NCBI GenBank assembly: GCA_934216375.1
Contig: CAKQBP010000038.1
Coordinates: 1 to 9,584, forward strand
Reading direction: 5' to 3'
Length of the DNA stretch: 9,584 nucleotides
Origin: an uncultured Veillonella sp.
GTDB lineage: Bacteria; Bacillota; Negativicutes; Veillonellales; Veillonellaceae
Every line of letters starts with the position of its first letter. Positions within the stretch are counted from its first letter, which is position 1. Shown here in pieces: positions 5,368 to 9,584 of this stretch. Both the position numbers and the translations under genes were made by a program. Below the pieces are notes generated by a model. The model had not been told where the DNA came from and made no database searches. It worked only from the letters and a program-made list of their open reading frames with translations.

Positions 5368-8300
5368 TTAGTCCACAATGATTGCATCATGCAAGCGGAA
5401 GCTATAAATATAGCAAGCTTTCACAGGCATCCCCGTCAATCGCTGCAAGGCCTCTTTATAGAGATCCATTTGGATTTTATAGCGCTTGATGAGTTCTTCT
5501 CCGGATATAACGCGATCCGTTTTGTAATCTACGAGAACCCATTCACCGTCCTCTTCAAAGGCCGTATCAATAATACCTTGAAGGAATAGATTTTCCCCGT
5601 CCTCTAAAGTATCATATACGCGTTTTCCTTCAAAGAGCATGCTAAATGGCAACTCTCGCTCGATACGTTTTGCCCTAATAAGGCGCTTACCAAGATCAGA
5701 GCTGAAAAATTTATACAAACTTATATCGCTTAATAAATTTCTTTCTTCCTCTGTGAAAGTCCCTTTCGCCACCAGTGCATCTAGTTCTTTTGTCAAAGAA
5801 GCTTGCGTATACTCAACAAGAGGCAACCATTGCATAGCCTCATGCATCAAGGTACCCCATTGAGCACCTGTCAATATATCTTCTTCGGACTGTAGTGCTT
5901 GTGGCTTTCTACCGAATACGGAATTTGCTAATTCATCCTCCGAAACTATAACAGGCTGAACACTAATATTACTAGTGTCATCGGCATTAAGATTCGGGTT
6001 CGTTGTATCTAGCTTGATAGCCTGAACCGCATCCGACACGGCTCGTTTAGCACCCAAATCTACCATTGCAACCGATTCATTAAGAGTGTCTATAGTTCCT
6101 GCCTCTAGTTCTCGCTCTTGGAATCGTCGTTTCAATTCACTAACGGAGATTTTTGCGGTCCGGCGAGTAGCATCATTGTACGGATAGCTATAGTTGAATC
6201 GGTCCACGATTTCCTGCGGTAATTCTACGGAATTAACAGCTTGTAACTCCCGTACCTTGTTAATCGTAGTCTCGTCGATGTCCGCTTTATAATCAAGATC
6301 ACCATAAAGAGAGCCATCATGGATCTCAACCTTTAAACGACACTGTTTATCCGGTAAATCAAAATAAGTTGGCCCTTCGTACTCGATGGCTACGCGCAAC
6401 GGATTGCCACCATCTAAGTGACGAGCAAAGCCCATAATCATCCAGTCTAGATAACTATTAGCTTGTGTGATAATATCTGTCGGTAACTGTTGAGTTTCTA
6501 CGGAAGCCGCATTTTTAATGAGCTCACCCATGGTGCTTAATACACCTTTAGAATTTTTAAAGCCTTTAATAAAGCCTGTCATGAATAGCTTATCTCGTGC
6601 CCGTGTCAAGGCAACATAGAGAATGCGCTGCTCCTCCGCCTTGAGGGCCGCTTCTTTTATGTCTTTCACATAAAACCATGGCATGGTCGGGAAGGACACG
6701 CGAATATCTGGAAAATACCCTTTCAAACCAAGGCCTGCATTTTTATCGATAAGAAGCTCTGAACGCAAGTCCATCATATTGAATCTTTTTTGTACACCAG
6801 ATAGGAATACTACAGGGAATTCAAGGCCCTTACTCTTATGGATGGTCATGAGGCGCACCACATTGTCCGCTTCGCTCACCACATTGGCAAGTGGCATATC
6901 TTGGTTGCTGTCGCGCAAGCTTTCCACAAAGCGCAAGAACCTAAAGAGCCCGCGGAAGCCAGAGGCTTCATAGCCCTTAGCTCTATCATATAAGGCAAGC
7001 ACATTGGCACGACGAACGAGGCCATTCGGCATAGCCCCTACATAGTTTACGTAATCTTGAGATTCGTAAATATCCCACAACAAATCGGTCACACCATGGC
7101 GACGCGACAAGGTGCGCCACCGCTCCATATGACCAATAAAAGCTAATAAGCGCTCATCTTGAGCCTCTTCTGCATAGGTTGGCATGAGCGACCATAGAGA
7201 ACCCTCACCAGACAGTCGCAATGCGCCTAGTTCGTTCGCATCAAGGCCTACCAGGCCGGAGTGCAATACGGCAGCCATCGGCAAATCTTGTTCCGGATTA
7301 TCTATGATGGATAACAATGCCAATAAAAGTTGAATCTCTTGTGCTTCAAAGTAACCGTCTCGCTCATTTACAACCGCAGGAATCCCCGCTTGACGCATGG
7401 CTTCTACGGCACGCGTCCCCCAGCCCGCCAAGGATCTGCGCAAAATAGCAAAGTCTCGCCACTCGATTTGACGGAATGTGCCATCTGGATTTTGCACCTG
7501 TTTCTTAGCAGCATGGATTTCCTTGATTTTTTGAATGATGAAATCTAGCTCACGCTCGTTGTTTTCAGGGTCATCCCCTTCATCTTCGTCACTTTCACTA
7601 GCACCAAGGGCATCCTTACTCACATCTAAGAGCTGCAATTCCACGTCGCCTCCAACCCAATCCTCTGGTGCATCCTCTACGATGCGGCCAGGAATAAGCG
7701 ATTCAGCCTCTGTATAATTAAGCTCTGCCGCGTCTTCCGTCATGATTTGATAGAACAAAAAGTTCGTAGCAGCCAAAATATTTGCATCAGATCGGAAGTT
7801 TTTCGCCAAGTCGATACGTCGTTCTACCGCATCAGTACCACCGTAAGTATTGTACTTCTCCATAAATAAAGAACTGTCGGCCATACGGAAGCTATAAATA
7901 GCCTGCTTCACGTCCCCCACGTAGAACCTATTATCGACGCGAGAAATCAAGTTGATAATCGTCTCTTGCACGCCATTCGTATCTTGGTATTCGTCGACCA
8001 TGATTTCTTTGAAAGTATCTTGCAGTTCCTTTGCCACTTCAGATGGCTGAGGGTCATCCTCTGTGCCAGGTTCAACAAGAAGAGCCAAACATAGATGCTC
8101 AAGATCGCTGAAATCCATGATGCCTTGCTCTTGCTTCATGTCTCTATAGGCTTTATGAAAAGCAATCGTCAGCTCTACAAGGCCTTCTATGATTGGATAT
8201 TGAGCCTTAAACTGCTCTTGCAAGGTAGCTTCCGGAACGGTGAATATAGCGGTTTGCATGGCTTTGAGGTCATCTTTATTTTGACCACCCAAAGATTTAA

Positions 8301-9234
8301 ACTCTGCTACCAACATAGGGTCATAAGCTTGTGCCTCTTTTGAACCCATACGAAATTGATCCTTAATAAAAGTATCCATATGCTTACAAGCATCGCCCAT
8401 ATCATTCCAAGATTGAGCTGCTGAAAGCATACTTAGTGCAGCCAGTTGATTATCGTATATATTTTGCCACTTATGAGGACCTACGGGATCAAGTAAAATT
8501 TGCTCCATCCGCTCTAAGCGCTCCCGAATACGGTCAATAACAGCTAAATGATTCGACCACATATATTGTCCCCACATCGTATTACTAGGGTTTATAGTCA
8601 TGGCCTCTTTATAAGGCTCTAAGGCTTTCCTTAGCCATCCATCAGGATTAGCAAGGGACATGGCGTAGTTATATAGGGACATAATCTTTGCCGTTAAGCC
8701 CGCATCGGATTTATCGTCGCTGAAGAAGTCCGCTAGCTCATAGATGTTATAAAGACCCTCTTCATAGGATTTAGTTAATAAATCAGCCAGTACCTCTTGT
8801 TGTAGCAATGCCATTTCTGCTTCATTGCCGATACGAGCCGTTGGATTAATATCGAGCTTGTAGAAATAGGACCGGATTACCCATTGGCAAAAGGAGTGCA
8901 ATGTAGAAATATGAGCAGACGGCAATAGATTGAGCTGTCGTTCAAGGCGTTCTTGCATTGCTGCATCCTCAATGGATTCCATGGCTTTAGCCAAGGCAAG
9001 CCCAATACGAGCACTCATCTCTTGAGCTGCAGCCTTTGTGAAAGTTACAACCATGAGTTCTTGAACCGATAACGGATTATCCATATCTTTAAGACGCGTA
9101 ATAATACGCTCTACGAGAACTGCCGTTTTACCAGAGCCGGCCGCAGCCGCAACAAGTAAGGTCTGATTATCTAAGGAGGAGTCCTTAGGAGCTATAATGG
9201 CAGACTCCTGCTCTGGCGTCCATTTAACCCCCAT
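5368..9234 (-). CDS. addA: ATP-dependent helicase/nuclease subunit A (AddA)
   Basis: The protein has 1288 residues, about the usual AddA size. UvrD-type superfamily 1 helicase motifs appear in order: Q-motif WTPEQ (5-9), Walker A AAAGSGKT (30-37), Ia VVTFTKAAAQEM (62-73), Walker B DEYQDTN (414-420), III GDVKQAIYSFR (440-450), IV NFRS (479-482), V TIHKSKGLEFP (797-807) and VI LYVALTRAR (872-880). The C-terminal RecB-type nuclease has MHEAM (1130-1134), GIIDTAF (1220-1226) and the catalytic VDYKTD (1235-1240). With AddB it unwinds and resects double-strand breaks to load RecA. An acidic stretch (about 545-562, SESDEDEGDDPENNERE) is probably a flexible insertion. The start is the ATG at 9234 with AAGGAGGTG 8 nt upstream. 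An ATG at 9270 would put the SD inside the gene. The first 11 bp overlap the end of addB, suggesting coupled translation. Confidence 0.97.
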   Translation of the reverse strand: MGVKWTPEQESAIIAPKDSSLDNQTLLVAAAAGSGKTAVLVERIITRLKDMDNPLSVQELMVVTFTKAAAQEMSARIGLALAKAMESIEDAAMQERLERQLNLLPSAHISTLHSFCQWVIRSYFYKLDINPTARIGNEAEMALLQQEVLADLLTKSYEEGLYNIYELADFFSDDKSDAGLTAKIMSLYNYAMSLANPDGWLRKALEPYKEAMTINPSNTMWGQYMWSNHLAVIDRIRERLERMEQILLDPVGPHKWQNIYDNQLAALSMLSAAQSWNDMGDACKHMDTFIKDQFRMGSKEAQAYDPMLVAEFKSLGGQNKDDLKAMQTAIFTVPEATLQEQFKAQYPIIEGLVELTIAFHKAYRDMKQEQGIMDFSDLEHLCLALLVEPGTEDDPQPSEVAKELQDTFKEIMVDEYQDTNGVQETIINLISRVDNRFYVGDVKQAIYSFRMADSSLFMEKYNTYGGTDAVERRIDLAKNFRSDANILAATNFLFYQIMTEDAAELNYTEAESLIPGRIVEDAPEDWVGGDVELQLLDVSKDALGASESDEDEGDDPENNERELDFIIQKIKEIHAAKKQVQNPDGTFRQIEWRDFAILRRSLAGWGTRAVEAMRQAGIPAVVNERDGYFEAQEIQLLLALLSIIDNPEQDLPMAAVLHSGLVGLDANELGALRLSGEGSLWSLMPTYAEEAQDERLLAFIGHMERWRTLSRRHGVTDLLWDIYESQDYVNYVGAMPNGLVRRANVLALYDRAKGYEASGFRGLFRFLRFVESLRDSNQDMPLANVVSEADNVVRLMTIHKSKGLEFPVVFLSGVQKRFNMMDLRSELLIDKNAGLGLKGYFPDIRVSFPTMPWFYVKDIKEAALKAEEQRILYVALTRARDKLFMTGFIKGFKNSKGVLSTMGELIKNAASVETQQLPTDIITQANSYLDWMIMGFARHLDGGNPLRVAIEYEGPTYFDLPDKQCRLKVEIHDGSLYGDLDYKADIDETTINKVRELQAVNSVELPQEIVDRFNYSYPYNDATRRTAKISVSELKRRFQERELEAGTIDTLNESVAMVDLGAKRAVSDAVQAIKLDTTNPNLNADDTSNISVQPVIVSEDELANSVFGRKPQALQSEEDILTGAQWGTLMHEAMQWLPLVEYTQASLTKELDALVAKGTFTEEERNLLSDISLYKFFSSDLGKRLIRAKRIERELPFSMLFEGKRVYDTLEDGENLFLQGIIDTAFEEDGEWVLVDYKTDRVISGEELIKRYKIQMDLYKEALQRLTGMPVKACYIYSFRLHDAIIVD

Positions 9235-9584
9235 GGTTTTCACCTCCTTCGCTACTATTATTTCCGTCATTATTGTTATTTTTTTCGTTGCTGTTATTTC
9301 TGTCGTTACAGTTGTTTCCGTTGTTTCCGTCGCTTAAGACCTCTTTCATCCGTTCTAATGCATCATCTTCAGACAATCTAGACAAATAATTATATCGATT
9401 ACGGCTAGAGTCAAAGCGACATACCGTTCTGTAATCGCAGTATGTACAAGGTCTAAGGCCATTCAATTGATATGGCTTAATCGGGAACTGCCCGTCCCCA
9501 ATGTGACGGCCTGTCTCAGCCATCACGTGATTTGTATAACGGCACATTACATCAAACTCACCAGTACTCTTAACCTTCCGCAAA
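9224..9584 (-). CDS. addB: ATP-dependent helicase/nuclease subunit B (AddB), C-terminal end only
   Basis: The last 119 residues are present; the rest lies beyond the window. The frame enters at a Leu codon (TTG at 9581-9583), so this is not a start. C-x2-C-x5-C (fragment residues 46, 49 and 55, in RPCTYCDYRTVCRFD) is the C-terminal part of the AddB iron-sulfur cluster site, whose first Cys lies far upstream in the family. The preceding VMAETGRHIGDGQFPIKP stretch is also typical of the AddB nuclease end. After about residue 84 the protein passes into an unusual Asn-rich tail of 3-residue units before the stop at 9224-9226. The gene precedes and overlaps addA in the standard Firmicute order. 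The identity is firm from motif and position together. Confidence 0.92.
   Translation of the reverse strand, partial: LRKVKSTGEFDVMCRYTNHVMAETGRHIGDGQFPIKPYQLNGLRPCTYCDYRTVCRFDSSRNRYNYLSRLSEDDALERMKEVLSDGNNGNNCNDRNNSNEKNNNNDGNNSSEGGENHGG
9248..9328 (-). repeat. Nine degenerate 9-bp units coding the Asn-rich AddB tail
   Basis: On the minus strand 81 bp divide into nine nonamers of the form GGAAACAAC (two exact copies first, then variants such as AGAAATAAC, AAAAATAAC and GGAAATAAT). They encode three-residue units such as GNN, CND, RNN, KNN and SSE. The last unit is directly followed by GGAGGTG, so it supplies the AAG side of the addA ribosome binding site. The array is in frame, and unit gain or loss would lengthen or shorten the AddB tail without a frameshift. 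Confidence 0.8.

Noticed and set aside
9235..9270. Upstream ATG of addA at 9270, adding 12 residues
   Set aside because: The strong AAGGAGGTG lies downstream of that ATG and is well placed for the ATG at 9234. The extra residues overlap the repeat tail of addB and do not look like AddA.

Overview
The window looks like chromosomal DNA from a diderm Firmicute of the Negativicutes, most likely Veillonella or a close relative. The clues are low-to-moderate GC content, strong Firmicute-type Shine-Dalgarno (SD) sites, and the addB-addA recombination operon of Firmicutes lying near a trimeric autotransporter adhesin, a protein that needs an outer membrane. The genus is inferred from this gene combination and was not tested by any search.

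Layout. Bases 1-793 (minus) hold the N-terminal 264 residues of a YadA-type adhesin: a signal peptide followed by a head of 14-residue repeats. Bases 794-1212 have no gene. They are very AT-rich and hold the adhesin leader with Fur-box-like sites, overlapping small dyads, a perfect 18-bp inverted repeat, and an array of thirteen 9-bp repeats. Next on the minus strand come a molybdopterin-binding-domain protein (1213-2193) and the fluoride channel gene crcB (2278-2658). A divergent XRE-type regulator (2848-3231, plus) shares the crcB upstream region. A GntR/FCD regulator (3430-4137, minus) is followed by a hexamer repeat and a clear terminator. Divergent from it is a lipid/diacylglycerol kinase (4346-5287, plus), and a dyad that could be the regulator's operator lies between the two. 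A bidirectional terminator at 5300-5341 separates the kinase from addA (5368-9234, minus). The end of addB (9224-9584, minus) overlaps the start of addA by 11 bp.

How the genes relate. AddA and AddB form one helicase-nuclease for double-strand-break repair, and their overlap suggests translational coupling. crcB and the molybdopterin-binding gene may be co-transcribed: they are 84 bp apart with no terminator seen between them. The two small regulators each sit divergent from a neighbour, which makes crcB and the kinase plausible but unproven targets. The remaining genes look like independent units.

No complete undescribed system is visible. The most unusual feature is that three short tandem repeats with unit lengths divisible by three (9, 6 and 9 bp) sit at the 3' ends of three genes (molybdopterin-binding gene, gntR, addB). 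Each can be read in the frame of its gene. In addB the repeat is translated as an Asn-rich tail that also leads into the ribosome binding site of addA. No tRNA, rRNA, CRISPR array, insertion sequence or phage gene was seen. Positions of weak promoters and operators are guesses made by eye in AT-rich DNA.
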